From Burkholderiales bacterium (GTDB lineage: Bacteria > Pseudomonadota > Gammaproteobacteria > Burkholderiales > Burkholderiaceae_C), in NCBI GenBank assembly GCA_026932235.1, contig JAIXKR010000130.1, positions 41,225 through 105,224 of the forward strand: a stretch of 64,000 nt of DNA, in the 5' to 3' direction. Made by a program: the position numbers and the translations under genes. The stretch's first letter is position 1; every line of letters begins with the position of its first letter. Below are positions 51,376-62,041 of the stretch, one piece after another. Below the pieces are notes generated by a model. It was not told the DNA's origin. It saw nothing but the letters and a program-made list of their open reading frames with translations, and ran no database searches.

Positions 51376-51645
51376 TCAGCTGCGCGAGAGCTGCCAGGCG
51401 AGGGCGCCGGCAAGCAGGGCCGGCACCAGGAACACCAGCACCAGGATCGGCGCCTCCTGGCGCACGCTGTAGCCGGCATGGCTGACGCCGACCCACATGT
51501 TGACCAGCGCCACCGCCAGCCAGGCCGGCACGAAGACCTTGGCCGCCAGCGCCATGCCCGCGGCGCTCGCGCCCCAGAGCCAGCCGAAGAGGACGAACAC
51601 GCCCAGCAGGACGAGCCCGCCGCCGATCACCATCGCGACATGCAT
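51376..51645 (-). CDS. Small integral membrane protein
   Basis: 89 residues with three hydrophobic helices (MVIGGGLVLLGVFVLFGWLW, LAAKVFVPAWLAVALVNMWV, and ILVLVFLVPALLAGALAWQL). No family recognised with certainty. It begins 7 bp after the stop of the SDR gene on the same strand and is probably co-transcribed with it. Start at the ATG of MHVAMVIGG. Confidence 0.65.
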   Translation of the reverse strand: MHVAMVIGGGLVLLGVFVLFGWLWGASAAGMALAAKVFVPAWLAVALVNMWVGVSHAGYSVRQEAPILVLVFLVPALLAGALAWQLSRS

Positions 51646-51652
51646 ATCGTGC

Positions 51653-52429
51653 TCACTTGGTGGTGTAGCCGCCGTTGATGAGTATCGTCTGACCGGTGAC
51701 CCACCAGCCGTCGCTGACCAGATGGCGGATGAAGGGTACGACGTCCTCGATGTGCGTGAGCCCGGTCGGCGAGAAGGCCGACAGCGCGGCGGCGGTCTTG
51801 TGATAGGCCACGGCCTCGGGCCCTTCGGCCGGGTAGAAGAAGGGCGTGTCCATCGGCCCCGGGCCGACGGCGACGACCGAGATGCCGCGCGCGCCGAACT
51901 CCTTGGCCGCCGCGCGCGTGAAGTGCTCCACCGGCGCCTTGGTGCCCGCATAGGAGGCGTAGAAAGGCGTGAACGCGCCCAGCAGCGAGGTCACGACGGT
52001 CAGCACCTTGCCGTGGTCCTTGACGTTGCGGCCCGCTTCCTTGAGGAAGAAGAAGGCGGTCTTGGCGTTGACCGCGCTCATCTCGTCGTACTCGGCCTCG
52101 CTGATCTCGGTGATCGGCTTCTTCAGCACCTTGCCCACGGTGTTGATGGCGATGTCCGGCCGGCCCAGCGCTGCGCTGGCGTCCGCGAACAGCTTTTCCA
52201 TCGCCGCGGCCGAGGTCAGGTCGGCCTGCAGCGCCACGGCCTTGGCGCCCAGCTTCTGCACCGCCGCCACGGTGGCCTCGGCATCGGCGCGCGTGGCGGC
52301 GCTGTTGTAGTGGATGGCCACGGCGCTGGCGCCGTGCTCGGCCAGATCGCGGGCGATCAGGCCACCCAGGTTCTTGGCGCCGCCGGCGATCAGAACCACC
52401 TTGCCCTTGATGCTGTGCTTGTCCGACAT
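51653..52429 (-). CDS. Short-chain dehydrogenase/reductase
   Basis: 258 residues, classical SDR: GKVVLIAGGAKNLGGLIARD (TGxxxGxG variant with AGGAKNLGG), INTVGK in place of NNAG, the catalytic Ser in VVTSLLGAFTPFYASYAGTK, and YxxxK as YASYAGTKAP. The C-terminal WVTGQTILINGG is the dimer/active-site lid. Substrate unknown. Divergent from a LysR gene, its probable regulator. The ATG at MSDKHSI follows AGGAGACGAAG. Confidence 0.85.
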   Translation of the reverse strand: MSDKHSIKGKVVLIAGGAKNLGGLIARDLAEHGASAVAIHYNSAATRADAEATVAAVQKLGAKAVALQADLTSAAAMEKLFADASAALGRPDIAINTVGKVLKKPITEISEAEYDEMSAVNAKTAFFFLKEAGRNVKDHGKVLTVVTSLLGAFTPFYASYAGTKAPVEHFTRAAAKEFGARGISVVAVGPGPMDTPFFYPAEGPEAVAYHKTAAALSAFSPTGLTHIEDVVPFIRHLVSDGWWVTGQTILINGGYTTK

Positions 52430-52541
52430 CTTCGTCTCCTGTGTTGGCCCCATACGGCTCGCGGCAGTCTATTGATGACAAACAGGCTAATAAATACTTT
52501 TCTTACGCCTGCACAATACAGATTTTGACAATAATGCGGGC
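52430..52541. promoter_or_regulatory. Divergent AT-rich promoter region, SDR and LysR genes
   Basis: 112 bp between the two starts, markedly AT-rich from 52470 to 52535 (TTGATGACAAACAGGCTAAT, and TTTTGACAATAATG near the LysR start). LysR proteins usually bind T-N11-A sites in such intergenic regions and control the divergent gene. I cannot fix the exact boxes. Confidence 0.5.
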
Positions 52542-53444
52542 GTGGATCGAATCGATCTCCAGCGCGTCTTCATCCGCATCGCGTCCTGCCGCAGCTTCTC
52601 GCAGGCCGCCGAGCAGTTGGGCCTGCCGCGCGCGACGGTGTCGCTGGCGCTGCAACAGCTGGAGGCGAGGCTGGGTGCGCGGCTGATCCAGCGCACGACG
52701 CGGCAGGTCGGGCTGACGCCGGACGGGCAGGCACTGCTCGAGCGCGCCGCGGCGCTGATCGCCGACATGGAGGACATCGAGCAGCAGTTCCGGCCGGCGG
52801 CCCAGGCGGTGGCCGGTCGGCTGCGCGTGGACGTGCCGGGCCGCATCGCACGCCGCCTGCTTGCGCCGGCGCTGCCCGAGCTGCTGGATCGGCACCCCGA
52901 GCTGCAGATCGAGCTGGGAAGCAGCGACCGCAACATCGACCTCGTGCACGAGGGCGTGGACTGCGCGCTGCGCGTGGGCGCGCTGGCCGCCAGCAGCCTG
53001 GTGGCGCGAGCGCTGGGCCGCATCGAGCTCATCAACTGCGCCAGCCCGGCCTATCTGGCGCGCCACGGCACGCCGCGTGGTCCGCACGAACTCTCGGCGC
53101 ACGTGGTGGTGGACTACGTCTCGCCGTCCTCGGGCCGCAGCGCGCCCTGGGAGTGGGTCGAGGACGGCCAGACGCGCAGCGTGCAGCCGCGCAGCCGGGT
53201 CGGCGTCAACAACGCCGAGGCCTACATCGCCTGTGCGCTCGCGGGCCTGGGCTTGATCCAGATTCCGGCATTCGACGTGCAGCAGCACCTGGACGCCGGC
53301 GAGCTGGTGGCCCTCATGCCCGAGGCCAGGGCCGCGCCGATGCCGGTGCACTTCGTCTATCCGCACCGCAAGCACCTGTCGCGGCGGCTGCAGGCCTTCA
53401 TGACCTGGGTGGAGGAGTTGTTGCGCCCGCACCTGATCCCCTGA
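52542..53444 (+). CDS. LysR-family transcriptional regulator
   Basis: 300 residues. The winged helix-turn-helix is IDLQRVFIRIASCRSFSQAA, EQLGLPRATVSLALQQLEAR. The effector domain continues with GRLRVDVPGRIARRLLAPAL and LELGSSDRNIDLVHEGVDCA-type segments of the CrgA/DmlR subgroup. By position it controls the divergent SDR gene. GTG start. Confidence 0.9.
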   Translation: MDRIDLQRVFIRIASCRSFSQAAEQLGLPRATVSLALQQLEARLGARLIQRTTRQVGLTPDGQALLERAAALIADMEDIEQQFRPAAQAVAGRLRVDVPGRIARRLLAPALPELLDRHPELQIELGSSDRNIDLVHEGVDCALRVGALAASSLVARALGRIELINCASPAYLARHGTPRGPHELSAHVVVDYVSPSSGRSAPWEWVEDGQTRSVQPRSRVGVNNAEAYIACALAGLGLIQIPAFDVQQHLDAGELVALMPEARAAPMPVHFVYPHRKHLSRRLQAFMTWVEELLRPHLIP

Positions 53445-53470
53445 GCCCGAGCCCGAGCGCGGGCTCGGGC
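53445..53470. terminator. GC hairpin between convergent lysR and catalase genes
   Basis: GCCCGAGCCCG (53445-53455) and its perfect complement (53460-53470) form an 11-bp stem with a 4-base loop, one base after the LysR stop. No T-run follows on either strand, so it may act as a Rho-assisted or transcript-end hairpin rather than a classical terminator. Confidence 0.5.
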
Positions 53471-53485
53471 CCAGGGGCGAGCGGA

Positions 53486-55015
53486 TCAGACCGGCAGCGG
53501 CACGAGCGGACTGCCGTGCATCGGGTCGTCCTTCTTCGACGCCAGCGCCCGTTGCAGCTCGATGCCCAGTGCCTCGGCAACACCGGCGCCGTAGGCCGGG
53601 TCCGCGGCGTGGCAGTTGCGGACGTGGCGCATCTTGATGAAATCGGCGGCGTCGCCCATCGCCCGCGCGGTGTTGCCGAACAAGGCCTCCTGCTGGGCCG
53701 CGTTCATGAGGCGGAAGAGGCGTGCGGGCTGCGTGAAGTAGTCGCTGTCGTCGTCGTGGAAACGGTGGTGGTGGGCGTCACCGCTGATCCTGAGCGGCGG
53801 TTCGGCGAACTCCGCCTGCGCCTGCCATTGGCCGAAGCTGTTGGGCTCGTAATGCGGCAAGGCGCCGTAGTTGTCGTCGACCCGCCCCTGGCCGTCGCGA
53901 TGGTTGCTGTGCACCGGGCAGCGCGCGCGGTTGACCGGAATCTGGTGGTGGTTGCTGCCCAGGCGGTAGCGCTGGGCGTCGGCGTAGTTGAAGAGGCGCG
54001 CCTGCAGCATGCGATCGGGGCTGACGCCGATGCCCGGCACCAGGTTGCTCGGCGCAAATGCGCTCTGCTCGACGTCGAGAAAGAAGTTCTCCGGGTTGCG
54101 GTTGAGCTCGAATTCGCCGACCTCGTGCAGCGGATAGTCGGCGTGCGGCCAGACCTTGGTGAGATCGAAGGGGTGGTAGGGCACCTTCTCGGCGTCGAGT
54201 TCGGGCATGAGCTGCACGTACATCGTCCACTTCGGGAAGTCGCCGCGCGCGATGGCCTCGAAGAGGTCGCGCTGGTGGCTCTCGCGGTCCTTGCCGATCA
54301 GGGCCTCGGCCTCGGCGTCGCTGAGGTTCCTGATGCCTTGCTGCGTCTTGAAGTGGAACTTGACCCAGAAGCGCTCGCCGGCGTGGTTCCAGAAGCTGTA
54401 GGTGTGCGAGCCGAAGCCGTGCATGTGGCGGTAGCTGGCCGGGATGCCGCGGTCGCTCATCACGATCGTGATCTGGTGCAGCGCCTCGGGCAGCAAGGTC
54501 CAGTAGTCCCAGTTGTGGCTGGCGCTGCGCAGGTTGGTGCGCGGGTCGCGCTTGACGGCCTTGTTCAAGTCCGGGAACTGGCGCGGGTCGCGGATGAAGA
54601 ACACCGGGGTGTTGTTGCCCACCATGTCCCAGTTGCCTTCCTCCGTATAGAACTTGAGCGCGAAGCCGCGGATGTCGCGCTCGGCGTCGGCGGCCCCGCG
54701 TTCGCCGGCCACGGTGGTGAAGCGCGCGAACAGCTCGGTCTTCTTGCCCACCCGCTCGAACAGCCGGGCACGGGTGTAGCGCGTGATGTCGTGCGTGACG
54801 GTGAAGGTGCCGAAGGCGCCCGAACCCTTGGCATGCATGCGGCGCTCGGGGATGACCTCGCGCACGAAGTTGGCGAGCTTCTCGTTGAGCCAGACGTCCT
54901 GCGCCAGCAGCGGCCCGCGGGCACCGGCGGTCAGGCTGTCGCGGTTGCTCGGCACCGGGGCGCCGAAGTCGGTGGTCAGATGGGTGATCGGGCACTTGGG
55001 CGTGGGCTTGCTCAT
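53486..55015 (-). CDS. katA: Monofunctional heme catalase
   Basis: 509 residues, small-subunit clade length. The distal His is H61 in [12 protein letters not shown], the distal Asn lies in [16 protein letters not shown], and the proximal Tyr in [14 protein letters not shown]. The heme-contact region [13 protein letters not shown] and NADPH-site residues are present. It decomposes hydrogen peroxide in the cytoplasm (no signal peptide). An OxyR-like pair of ATAG-N7-CTAT sites lies upstream, as expected for a peroxide-induced gene. Confidence 0.93.
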   Translation of the reverse strand: MSKPTPKCPITHLTTDFGAPVPSNRDSLTAGARGPLLAQDVWLNEKLANFVREVIPERRMHAKGSGAFGTFTVTHDITRYTRARLFERVGKKTELFARFTTVAGERGAADAERDIRGFALKFYTEEGNWDMVGNNTPVFFIRDPRQFPDLNKAVKRDPRTNLRSASHNWDYWTLLPEALHQITIVMSDRGIPASYRHMHGFGSHTYSFWNHAGERFWVKFHFKTQQGIRNLSDAEAEALIGKDRESHQRDLFEAIARGDFPKWTMYVQLMPELDAEKVPYHPFDLTKVWPHADYPLHEVGEFELNRNPENFFLDVEQSAFAPSNLVPGIGVSPDRMLQARLFNYADAQRYRLGSNHHQIPVNRARCPVHSNHRDGQGRVDDNYGALPHYEPNSFGQWQAQAEFAEPPLRISGDAHHHRFHDDDSDYFTQPARLFRLMNAAQQEALFGNTARAMGDAADFIKMRHVRNCHAADPAYGAGVAEALGIELQRALASKKDDPMHGSPLVPLPV

Positions 55016-55065
55016 CGGATGACTCCTTCGGTCCGGGGTTCAGCTGGCTGGAAACGCCCCCGAAT

Positions 55066-55106
55066 ATAGTCAGGATCTATCGAGTTCCTGTATTGATAAG
55101 AACTAT
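55066..55106 (-). promoter_or_regulatory. Candidate OxyR site upstream of katA
   Basis: ATAG-N7-CTAT (55066-55080) and ATTG-N7-CTAT (55092-55106) lie 11 bp apart, 51 bp from the katA ATG. The OxyR consensus is two ATAG-N7-CTAT half-sites 7 bp apart, so the first is exact and the spacing is off. The region is very AT-rich for this genome. Confidence 0.4.
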
Positions 55107-55169
55107 TAAAGCTTTAGGCAAACCCATGCCGAACCATGGGCCGGATTCCGGCGACGGCGAGCGCAGCGT

Positions 55170-56321
55170 CTACTGCTCTTCGATGCGGCGCGGCGGGTAG
55201 CTGTCCCAGACGAGGCAGCCCGGGCACTGCCAGAACCAGTGCCGCGCCTCGAAGCCGCAGGCCGCGCAGCGGTAGCGCTGCATCGGCCGTGCCGCCGCGG
55301 CGAGCGCCTGGCGCAAGGCCGCGCGTGCCGGCTCGTCCAGCGGCGCCTCGGTCTGCGCCAGCAGTTCCAGTGCCGCGGAGAGCGTGGGCTGCTCGCCGAG
55401 CAAGCCCAGCAGCCGCGCCCGGTTGCCCGCGGCGTCGTCGGGGTTCAGGCGCACGAGCGCCCGCAGGACGTCGACGCTGGGCTGCTCGCGCAGCGATTCG
55501 GCCAGCGCCTGGCGCGCCGCAAGCGCGCGGTTCGCGGCCAGCGCGGCGTCGGCGTATTCGGCCGCCACGAGCGCAAAGCTCGCCGGACGCACGCGGCGCA
55601 ACTCGTCCCAGGCGGCCAGCGCCTCCAGCGGGCGCCCATCGCGCAGCAGGCGCTGGCCGCTCATCACCAGCGCGCGCGCGGCATCGGGGTCGGCCTGGCG
55701 CGCGCGTTGCAGCGCCTGCCAGGCTTCCTCATGCTCGCCGCGGTTCTCGGCGGCGAGCGCGATCTCGCACCAGTAGTGCGCCACGCGTACCGCCAGCGAG
55801 GCACCGCCGGCGGCCTCGATGCGCGCCGCCGTCTCGATCGCCCGCGGCCAGTCGCGCGCACGCTCGTGCAACTGCAGCAGCGCCTGCTGCGCCTCGGCCT
55901 CGTAAGGCGTGCCGTCCAGCGCCCGAAAGGCCTGCTCGGCGCGGTCGAAGAGCCCGGCGCGGATGAAGTCCTGCGCCAGCTCGTGCTGCGCGCGCTCGCG
56001 CTCGGACTGCGGCAGGTCGCCGCGCTGCAGCAGGTGCTGGTGCACGCGCACCGCGCGCTCGAACTCGCCGCGGCGGCGGAAGAGGTTGCCGAGCGCGAAG
56101 TGCAGTTCGGTGGTGTCCGGGTCGTTCTGCACCGCCTCGATGAAGGCGTCGATCGCCTTGTCCTGCTGTTCGGCCAGCAGCAGGCTCAGACCCTTGAAGT
56201 AGGCGCGCGGCGCATCGCGCTGCTCACGGCGGAACTGCCGCAGGTCCAGGCGCGAAGCCATCCAGCCGAGCGCGAAGGCCACGGGCAAGCCGATGAGCAG
56301 CCACTGCAGGTCGAATTCCAT
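55170..56321 (-). CDS. lapB: LPS assembly regulator LapB (YciM)
   Basis: 383 residues. One N-terminal membrane helix (LQWLLIGLPVAFALGWMASR) is followed by about eight TPR units starting YFKGLSLLLAEQQDKAIDAF. A C-terminal rubredoxin-like metal site, YRCAACGFEARHWFWQCPGC, is diagnostic of LapB. It directs FtsH to degrade LpxC and so limits lipid A synthesis. It follows lapA on the same strand, 32 bp apart, as in most betaproteobacteria. Confidence 0.92.
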   Translation of the reverse strand: MEFDLQWLLIGLPVAFALGWMASRLDLRQFRREQRDAPRAYFKGLSLLLAEQQDKAIDAFIEAVQNDPDTTELHFALGNLFRRRGEFERAVRVHQHLLQRGDLPQSERERAQHELAQDFIRAGLFDRAEQAFRALDGTPYEAEAQQALLQLHERARDWPRAIETAARIEAAGGASLAVRVAHYWCEIALAAENRGEHEEAWQALQRARQADPDAARALVMSGQRLLRDGRPLEALAAWDELRRVRPASFALVAAEYADAALAANRALAARQALAESLREQPSVDVLRALVRLNPDDAAGNRARLLGLLGEQPTLSAALELLAQTEAPLDEPARAALRQALAAAARPMQRYRCAACGFEARHWFWQCPGCLVWDSYPPRRIEEQ

Positions 56322-56353
56322 CGGCAGCGCGCAAGATCGGGGGCCGCACGGGC

Positions 56354-56719
56354 CTAGAGGCCCAGGCCCTCGCGCGGCGGATGCGCGATCTCGCCTGGCA
56401 CGCTGCCGGCGGAAAAGGCCGCGTCCGGTGCAGACGCTGTGGCGCCTGCGGGGACGGACCGCGCAGGCAGCGCCCCTTCCGCGTCCGGGGCGGACCTCGC
56501 CTCGTGCACGCGGCGGCGGTGCTTCCACCAGGCGGGCACCATCGCCAGCACGCCCAGCGCGCAGCCGCTGCCGAAGGCCACCAGCACGACGATCACCAGC
56601 GGCGCGGCCCATTGCACGCCGAAGAACCAGTGCACCGTCACCGGGTGCAGATTGTTCAGCGCGAAGGCGAACAGGGTGAAGAAGAGGAAGGCCCGGAAGA
56701 GCCACACCAGGATGCGCAT
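56354..56719 (-). CDS. lapA: LapA-domain membrane protein
   Basis: 121 residues. Two membrane helices (LVWLFRAFLFFTLFAFALNN and PLVIVVLVAFGSGCALGVLA) flank the family motif HPVTVHWFFGVQW. The C-terminal 50 residues are a polar, Ala/Pro-rich tail longer than usual. LapA works with LapB at the inner membrane in LPS assembly. The ATG is the start of the first helix; upstream frame is not conserved. Confidence 0.88.
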   Translation of the reverse strand: MRILVWLFRAFLFFTLFAFALNNLHPVTVHWFFGVQWAAPLVIVVLVAFGSGCALGVLAMVPAWWKHRRRVHEARSAPDAEGALPARSVPAGATASAPDAAFSAGSVPGEIAHPPREGLGL

Positions 56720-56780
56720 GCGCGGCGCATTGTAGGAGCCGCCCGCGCAAGGCGGCGGCGACCGTGCGGCACCCGGTGTC

Positions 56781-57098
56781 TCAGTCGCGGAGTGGCGACG
56801 CTTGCGGCACCGGCGCCTGCGGGGCATCCACTGCCTCGCGCAGGGCCTTGCCGGGCTTGAAGTGGGGCACGAGTTTCTCCGGGATCAGCACCTGCGCGCC
56901 GCTGCGCGGGTTGCGCCCCATGCGGGGCGGGCGCCGGTTGATCGAGAAGCTGCCGAAGCCGCGGATCTCGATGCGGTAACCGCGCGCGAGGGCGTCGGTC
57001 ATCGCATCGAGCATCGTCTTGACGGCGAACTCGGTATCGCGCTGCGTGAGCTGCGCGAAGCGTTCGGCAAGCCGGGTGACGAGGTCGGATCGCGTCAT
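56781..57098 (-). CDS. ihfB: Integration host factor subunit beta
   Basis: 105 residues: [60 protein letters not shown]. This is the HU/IHF fold, with the DNA-intercalating Pro in the NPRSG loop. The IHF-beta call rests on MTRSDL and the usual position after rpsA. The last 20 residues are a low-complexity extension. It bends DNA as a heterodimer with IhfA. Confidence 0.93.
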   Translation of the reverse strand: MTRSDLVTRLAERFAQLTQRDTEFAVKTMLDAMTDALARGYRIEIRGFGSFSINRRPPRMGRNPRSGAQVLIPEKLVPHFKPGKALREAVDAPQAPVPQASPLRD

Positions 57099-57131
57099 GG
57101 GCGCGCAGGGGGCTTTGTGTCCTTGGGAGAG

Positions 57132-57153
57132 GCCGGGGCCTGCGAGCCCCGGC
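57132..57153. terminator. Hairpin between rpsA and ihfB
   Basis: GCCGGGGC and GCCCCGGC form a perfect 8-bp stem with a 6-base loop in the 73-bp gap between rpsA and ihfB. It has no T-run, so it may only attenuate or stabilise the transcript. Confidence 0.35.
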
Positions 57154-57171
57154 GCGTCACTGCTCGCGAGC

Positions 57172-58887
57172 TTACTCGCCGCTCTTGTCCAGCTTGGCGC
57201 GCAGCAGCGCACCCAGGCTGGTGGTGCCGGCCGTCTCGCGCTCGTTGCTCGCCGAGAGGCGCTGCATCGCCTCCTGCTGGTCGGCCTGGTCCTTGGCCTT
57301 GATCGAGAGCTGGATGCTGCGCATCTTGCGGTCCACGTTGATGACCATGACCGAGACCTCGTCGCCTTCCTTCAGCACGTTGCGCGCGTCCTCGACGCGG
57401 TCGCGGCTGATCTCGCTGGCGCGCAGGTAGCCGGTGACGTCGGCGTTGAGCTCGATCTCCGCGCCGCGCGCATCGACGCTCTTCACCTTGCCGTTGACGA
57501 TCGCGCCGCGGTCGTTGAGCGTGGTGAAGCTCGTGAACGGGTCGACGTCCAGCTGCTTGATGCCCAGGCTGATGCGCTCGCGCTCGACGTCCACCGCGAG
57601 CACGACGGCGTCGACCTCCTGGCCCTTCTTGTAGTTGCGCACCGCCGACTCGCCGGGTTCGTGCCAGGACAGGTCGGAGAGGTGCACGAGGCCGTCGATG
57701 CCCTGCGCCAGGCCGACGAAGACGCCGAAGTCGGTGATCGACTTGACCGGCCCGTGGACCTTGTCGCCGCGCTTGACGTTGGCGGCGAACTCCTCCCAGG
57801 GGTTGGCCTTGCACTGCTTCATGCCCAGGCTGATGCGGCGCTTGTCCTCGTCGATCTCGAGCACCATGACCTCGACCTCGTCGCCCAGGCTGACCACCTT
57901 GGCCGGGGCCACGTTCTTGTTCGTCCAGTCCATCTCGGAGACGTGCACCAGGCCCTCGATGCCGGGCTCGATCTCGACGAAGGCGCCGTAGTCGGCGATG
58001 TTGGTGACCTTGCCGAAGAGGCGCGTGCCGGTCGGGTAGCGGCGCGAGACGCCCAGCCACGGATCGTCACCGAGCTGCTTGAGGCCCAGGCTGACGCGGT
58101 TCTTCTCGGCGTCGAACTTCAGCACCTTGGCGCGCAGCTCCTGGCCGACCTGCACGACCTCGGTCGGGTGGCGCACGCGGCGCCAGGCCATGTCGGTGAT
58201 GTGCAGCAGGCCGTCGATGCCGCCGAGGTCGACGAAGGCGCCGTACTCGGTGATGTTCTTGACCACGCCGTCGACGATCGCGCCCTCGGTCAGCGTCTCC
58301 AGCAGCTTGGCGCGCTCCTCGCCCATGCTGGCCTCGACCACCGCACGGCGCGAGAGCACGACGTTGTTACGCTTGCGGTCGAGCTTGATGACCTTGAACT
58401 CGAGCGTCTTGCCCTCGAAGGGGCTCATGTCCTTGACCGGGCGCGTGTCGAGCAGGCTGCCGGGCAGGAAGGCGCGGATGCCGTTGACGAGCACGGTCAG
58501 GCCGCCCTTGACCTTGCCGCTCACCGTGCCGGTGACGAAGTCGCCGGACTCGAGCGCGTTCTCGAGCGCCATCCACGAGGCCAGGCGCTTGGCCTTGTCG
58601 CGGCTGAGGATGGTGTCGCCGTAGCCGTTCTCCACGGCCTCGACGGCGACGGCGACGAAGTCGCCGACCTGCACCTCGAGCTCGCCCTGGTCGTTCTTGA
58701 ACTCGTCGACCGGGATGTAGGCCTCGCTCTTGAGGCCGGCGTTGACGACGACGTGGTTGAAGTCGATGCGCACCACCTCGGCGGAGATGACCTCTCCGAC
58801 GCGCATGTCGCTGGTCTTGAGCGACTCCTCGAAGAGGGCGGCGAAGGATTCGCCGCCACCGGTGGTAGCGGTTTGGGTTGAAGACAT
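57172..58887 (-). CDS. rpsA: 30S ribosomal protein S1
   Basis: 571 residues with six S1/OB repeats. Easily seen starts include [40 protein letters not shown]-type repeat two, and the RNA-binding repeats [20 protein letters not shown] and [20 protein letters not shown]. It brings mRNA to the 30S subunit. Start is ATG at MSSTQTATT. Order after aroA/cmk and before ihfB is the conserved betaproteobacterial one. Confidence 0.95.
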   Translation of the reverse strand: MSSTQTATTGGGESFAALFEESLKTSDMRVGEVISAEVVRIDFNHVVVNAGLKSEAYIPVDEFKNDQGELEVQVGDFVAVAVEAVENGYGDTILSRDKAKRLASWMALENALESGDFVTGTVSGKVKGGLTVLVNGIRAFLPGSLLDTRPVKDMSPFEGKTLEFKVIKLDRKRNNVVLSRRAVVEASMGEERAKLLETLTEGAIVDGVVKNITEYGAFVDLGGIDGLLHITDMAWRRVRHPTEVVQVGQELRAKVLKFDAEKNRVSLGLKQLGDDPWLGVSRRYPTGTRLFGKVTNIADYGAFVEIEPGIEGLVHVSEMDWTNKNVAPAKVVSLGDEVEVMVLEIDEDKRRISLGMKQCKANPWEEFAANVKRGDKVHGPVKSITDFGVFVGLAQGIDGLVHLSDLSWHEPGESAVRNYKKGQEVDAVVLAVDVERERISLGIKQLDVDPFTSFTTLNDRGAIVNGKVKSVDARGAEIELNADVTGYLRASEISRDRVEDARNVLKEGDEVSVMVINVDRKMRSIQLSIKAKDQADQQEAMQRLSASNERETAGTTSLGALLRAKLDKSGE

Positions 58888-59053
58888 GGGGGGTTCCTGG
58901 TGTCCGGGAAAGTGAAGGGCAGAGCCGGACGATGCCTGCCACGACGGTGGCGCTTTGGGTTGAAGAATCCACCGCCGCCGGCCCGGACCCCGGGGGTCGA
59001 AGCTGTCGGCAGCGCTGGGGCTTGTGGTCGAGGGCCCGCCGCAGGAAGAAGCT

Positions 59054-61075
59054 CTATCCCTGGTCCAGCGGGTTGCGCTGCCGCCACCACTGCTGCACGG
59101 CATCGACCGATGCGTCGATGCCGAGCTGCGAGTTGTCGAGCTGCAGCGCATCCTCGGCCGCGCGCAAGGGCGAAGCTGCGCGGGAACGGTCCCGTTCGTC
59201 TCGCGCCTCGATGTCGGCCAAAAGGTCGGCGATATTAGCCTCGATTCCCTTTGAAATCAACTGCTTATGCCGGCGTTTGGCGCGCTCGGCGGCGCTCGCG
59301 GTGAGGAAGACCTTGAGCGGTGCCTGCGGGAAGATCGCCGTGCCCATGTCGCGGCCGTCGGCGACGAGCCCCGGCGCGCGGCGAAAGGACAGCTGCAGCG
59401 CATGCAGCGCCTGCCGCACCGCGGGCAAGGCGGCCACGCGCGAGGCCAGCGCGCCGGTGTCCTCGCGCCGCAGCTCGTCGCTCACGTCCTCGCCGGCGAG
59501 CAGGATGCGCGCACCGTCGAAGTGCAGCGCAAGGCCGGCCGCGAGTCTGGCCAGCGCTGCCTCGTCGGACAAGGAAACGCCCGCGCGCAGCGCGGCGAGC
59601 GCGGTGGCGCGGTAGACGGCACCGGAATCCAGGAAATGCCAGCCCAGGCGCTGCGCGAGCGCGGCCGCCAGGGTGCCCTTGCCCGAGGCCGACGGCCCGT
59701 CGATCGTGATCACCGGCACCTCGGCGGGATCGGCGCGAACGAGCGCGAGCAGGGTCTCGAAGTAGTCGGGGAAGGTCTTGGCCACGCAGGCCGGATCCTC
59801 GATGCGGATGGGCACGGGCGGAGCCGCTCCGGCGAGCGCGTTGAAGGCCGCCAGCGACAGGCACATCGCCATGCGGTGGTCGTCGTAGGTGCCCAGTGTC
59901 GCCGCGTGCCAGCGCGCGGGCGGCGTGACGGCGATGAAGTCGTCGCCGCTGTCGACCCTGGCGCCGAGCTTGGCGAGTTCGGCGGCCATCGCCGCGATGC
60001 GGTCGGTCTCCTTCACGCGCCAGCTCGCGATGCCGGTGAGGCGCGTCGTGCCCTGGGCATAGAGCGCCATCACCGCCAGCGTCATGGCGGCGTCGGGGAT
60101 GGCGTTGCAGTCGAGCGCGATCGCCTGCAGCGGCCAGCGTCCGCGGCGCACCTCGAGCGCATTCGCGTGGGCCTGCACCTGCGCGCCCATCGCACGCGCG
60201 GCGTCGACGAAGCCGATGTCGCCCTGGATCGAATCGCTGCCCACGCCCTCGATGCGCAGCGGCGTGTCGATCGCGGCGATCGCGCCCAGCGCCACGAAGT
60301 AAGAGGCCGAGGAGGCATCGCCCTCGACCTCGAGCACGCCCGGCGTGCGGTAGCGGCTGCCCTGCGGCAGCGTGAAGCGGCGCCAGCCCTCGCGCTGCAC
60401 CGCGATGCCGAAGCGCGCCAGCAGCGCCAGCGTGATCTCGACGTAGGGCTTGGAGATGAGTTCGCCTTCGACCTCGACGACGACGTCGCCGGCGTCGCTC
60501 ACCAGCGGCAGCGCCAGCAGCAGCGCGGTGAGGAACTGGCTCGAGACGTCGCCGCGCACGCGCAGCGGCGCGTCCAGACGCAGGCTGCCGCCGGCCTGGC
60601 CGCGCACGCGCAGCGGCGGGTAGCCCGGCTCGCCGAGCTCGTCGATGGTGCAGCCCAGCGGCCGCAGCGCGTCGACGAGGTCGCCGATCGGGCGCTCGTG
60701 CATGCGCGGCACGCCGCGCAAGGTAAACGCGCCGCCCTGCGTGGCGGCGAGCAGCGCCAGCGCGGCGGTGAGCGGGCGCATCGCGGTGCCGGCGTTGCCG
60801 AGGAAGAGTTCGGCCTCGTGCACGCGCAGGCGTCCGCCCAGGCCATGCACGCGCAGCCGCGCGCCGTCGCGCTCGAGGCTGCAGCCCAGCGCCTGCAGCG
60901 CCTGCAGCATGACGCGCGTGTCGTCGCTGTCGAGCAGGCCGTGCACCTCGGTCACGCCGTCGGCCAGCCCGGCCAGCAGCAGCACGCGGTTGGAGATCGA
61001 CTTCGAGCCGGGCAGGCGCACGCTGCCCGCGGCCGCGCGCAGCGGCGGCAGGTCCAGGTGCGGCAGGGCGAACAT
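59054..61075 (-). CDS. aroA-cmk: Fused 3-phosphoshikimate 1-carboxyvinyltransferase / cytidylate kinase
   Basis: 673 residues, two enzymes in one chain. Residues 1 to about 445 are EPSP synthase: [40 protein letters not shown], and [20 protein letters not shown] with catalytic Asp/Glu. From about residue 455 cytidylate kinase begins with the P-loop [20 protein letters not shown] and continues with [11 protein letters not shown] and [12 protein letters not shown]. It links chorismate synthesis to CMP/dCMP phosphorylation. The two genes are separate but adjacent in most bacteria. No stop or frameshift separates the parts here. The fusion is known in some Burkholderiales. Confidence 0.93.
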   Translation of the reverse strand: MFALPHLDLPPLRAAAGSVRLPGSKSISNRVLLLAGLADGVTEVHGLLDSDDTRVMLQALQALGCSLERDGARLRVHGLGGRLRVHEAELFLGNAGTAMRPLTAALALLAATQGGAFTLRGVPRMHERPIGDLVDALRPLGCTIDELGEPGYPPLRVRGQAGGSLRLDAPLRVRGDVSSQFLTALLLALPLVSDAGDVVVEVEGELISKPYVEITLALLARFGIAVQREGWRRFTLPQGSRYRTPGVLEVEGDASSASYFVALGAIAAIDTPLRIEGVGSDSIQGDIGFVDAARAMGAQVQAHANALEVRRGRWPLQAIALDCNAIPDAAMTLAVMALYAQGTTRLTGIASWRVKETDRIAAMAAELAKLGARVDSGDDFIAVTPPARWHAATLGTYDDHRMAMCLSLAAFNALAGAAPPVPIRIEDPACVAKTFPDYFETLLALVRADPAEVPVITIDGPSASGKGTLAAALAQRLGWHFLDSGAVYRATALAALRAGVSLSDEAALARLAAGLALHFDGARILLAGEDVSDELRREDTGALASRVAALPAVRQALHALQLSFRRAPGLVADGRDMGTAIFPQAPLKVFLTASAAERAKRRHKQLISKGIEANIADLLADIEARDERDRSRAASPLRAAEDALQLDNSQLGIDASVDAVQQWWRQRNPLDQG

Positions 61076-61104
61076 CCGACGCGGGGCAGCAGACGCTTGC
61101 CGGC

Positions 61105-61989
61105 TCAGCGGCTGCCGGGCGCCTTGGGCGCGCTCATCTGCCAGGCCGAGCGGCCCTCGGCAGCGCCGCGGATGAGGTCTTCCAGCGCGTCGGCATTGCC
61201 TTCGCGGATGACGTGCTCGAGCGCGTCCAGCACGTGGCGAAAGCGCTGCGACTGCTTCAGCACCTCCTCGCGGTTGGCGACGAGGATGTCGCGCCACATC
61301 TCGGGCGAACTGGCGGCGATGCGCGTGAAGTCGCGAAATCCCGGGCCGGCGAGCGATAGGTAGTCGCGCCCCTGAGGCTGATTCACCGCTGCACTGAAAT
61401 AGGCGAAGGCGAGCAGGTGCGGCAGGTGGCTCACGGCAGCGAAGGCGGCGTCGTGGTTCTCCGGCGTCATCTTCAGGACGCGAGCGCCGATCGCCGACCA
61501 GACATCGGTCGCCTTCTGCACCAATTCGGGTGCGTTCTGCGCCAGCGGCGTGAGGATGACCTGGTGGCCGCTGTAGAGCGCCGCGTCGGCATGCTGGATG
61601 CCGGCCATCTCCTTGCCCGCGATCGGGTGCGCGGGCACGAAGGCGGCCACGCGCTCGCGCAGCACGCGGCGGGCGGCGTCGACGACGTCGCGCTTGGTGC
61701 TGCCCACGTCCATCACCAGCACGCCGGGCTCGACGAGGTGGCGGATGGCCTTGAAGGTCGCCTCCGTCGCCGCCACCGGCACCGCCAGCAGCACGATGTC
61801 CGAACCCGAGACCGCCAGCAGCGCCGACTCCGCCGCGACGTCGATGACACCCAGCCTCTTCGCGCGCTCGGTCGTCGACGGCGACTTGCTGTAGCCGACG
61901 ACGCGCCTGGCGAGGCCCCCGCGCTTGAGCGCGAGCGCGAAGGATCCGCCCATGAGGCCGCAGCCGATCACACCCAACTGGTTGAACAT
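61105..61989 (-). CDS. tyrA: Prephenate dehydrogenase
   Basis: 294 residues. The NAD-binding motif [20 protein letters not shown] is at the N-terminus; [17 protein letters not shown] and [20 protein letters not shown] carry the substrate-binding His. The dimerisation helix [15 protein letters not shown] follows. It makes 4-hydroxyphenylpyruvate for tyrosine. There is no chorismate mutase or ACT domain. Upstream of aroA-cmk by 29 bp in the same operon. Confidence 0.93.
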   Translation of the reverse strand: MFNQLGVIGCGLMGGSFALALKRGGLARRVVGYSKSPSTTERAKRLGVIDVAAESALLAVSGSDIVLLAVPVAATEATFKAIRHLVEPGVLVMDVGSTKRDVVDAARRVLRERVAAFVPAHPIAGKEMAGIQHADAALYSGHQVILTPLAQNAPELVQKATDVWSAIGARVLKMTPENHDAAFAAVSHLPHLLAFAYFSAAVNQPQGRDYLSLAGPGFRDFTRIAASSPEMWRDILVANREEVLKQSQRFRHVLDALEHVIREGNADALEDLIRGAAEGRSAWQMSAPKAPGSR

Positions 61990-62041
61990 CCGCTTCCTGC
62001 CGTCCGTCTGGTCTGTGCGCGTCGATCGGGCCCGACCCGGC

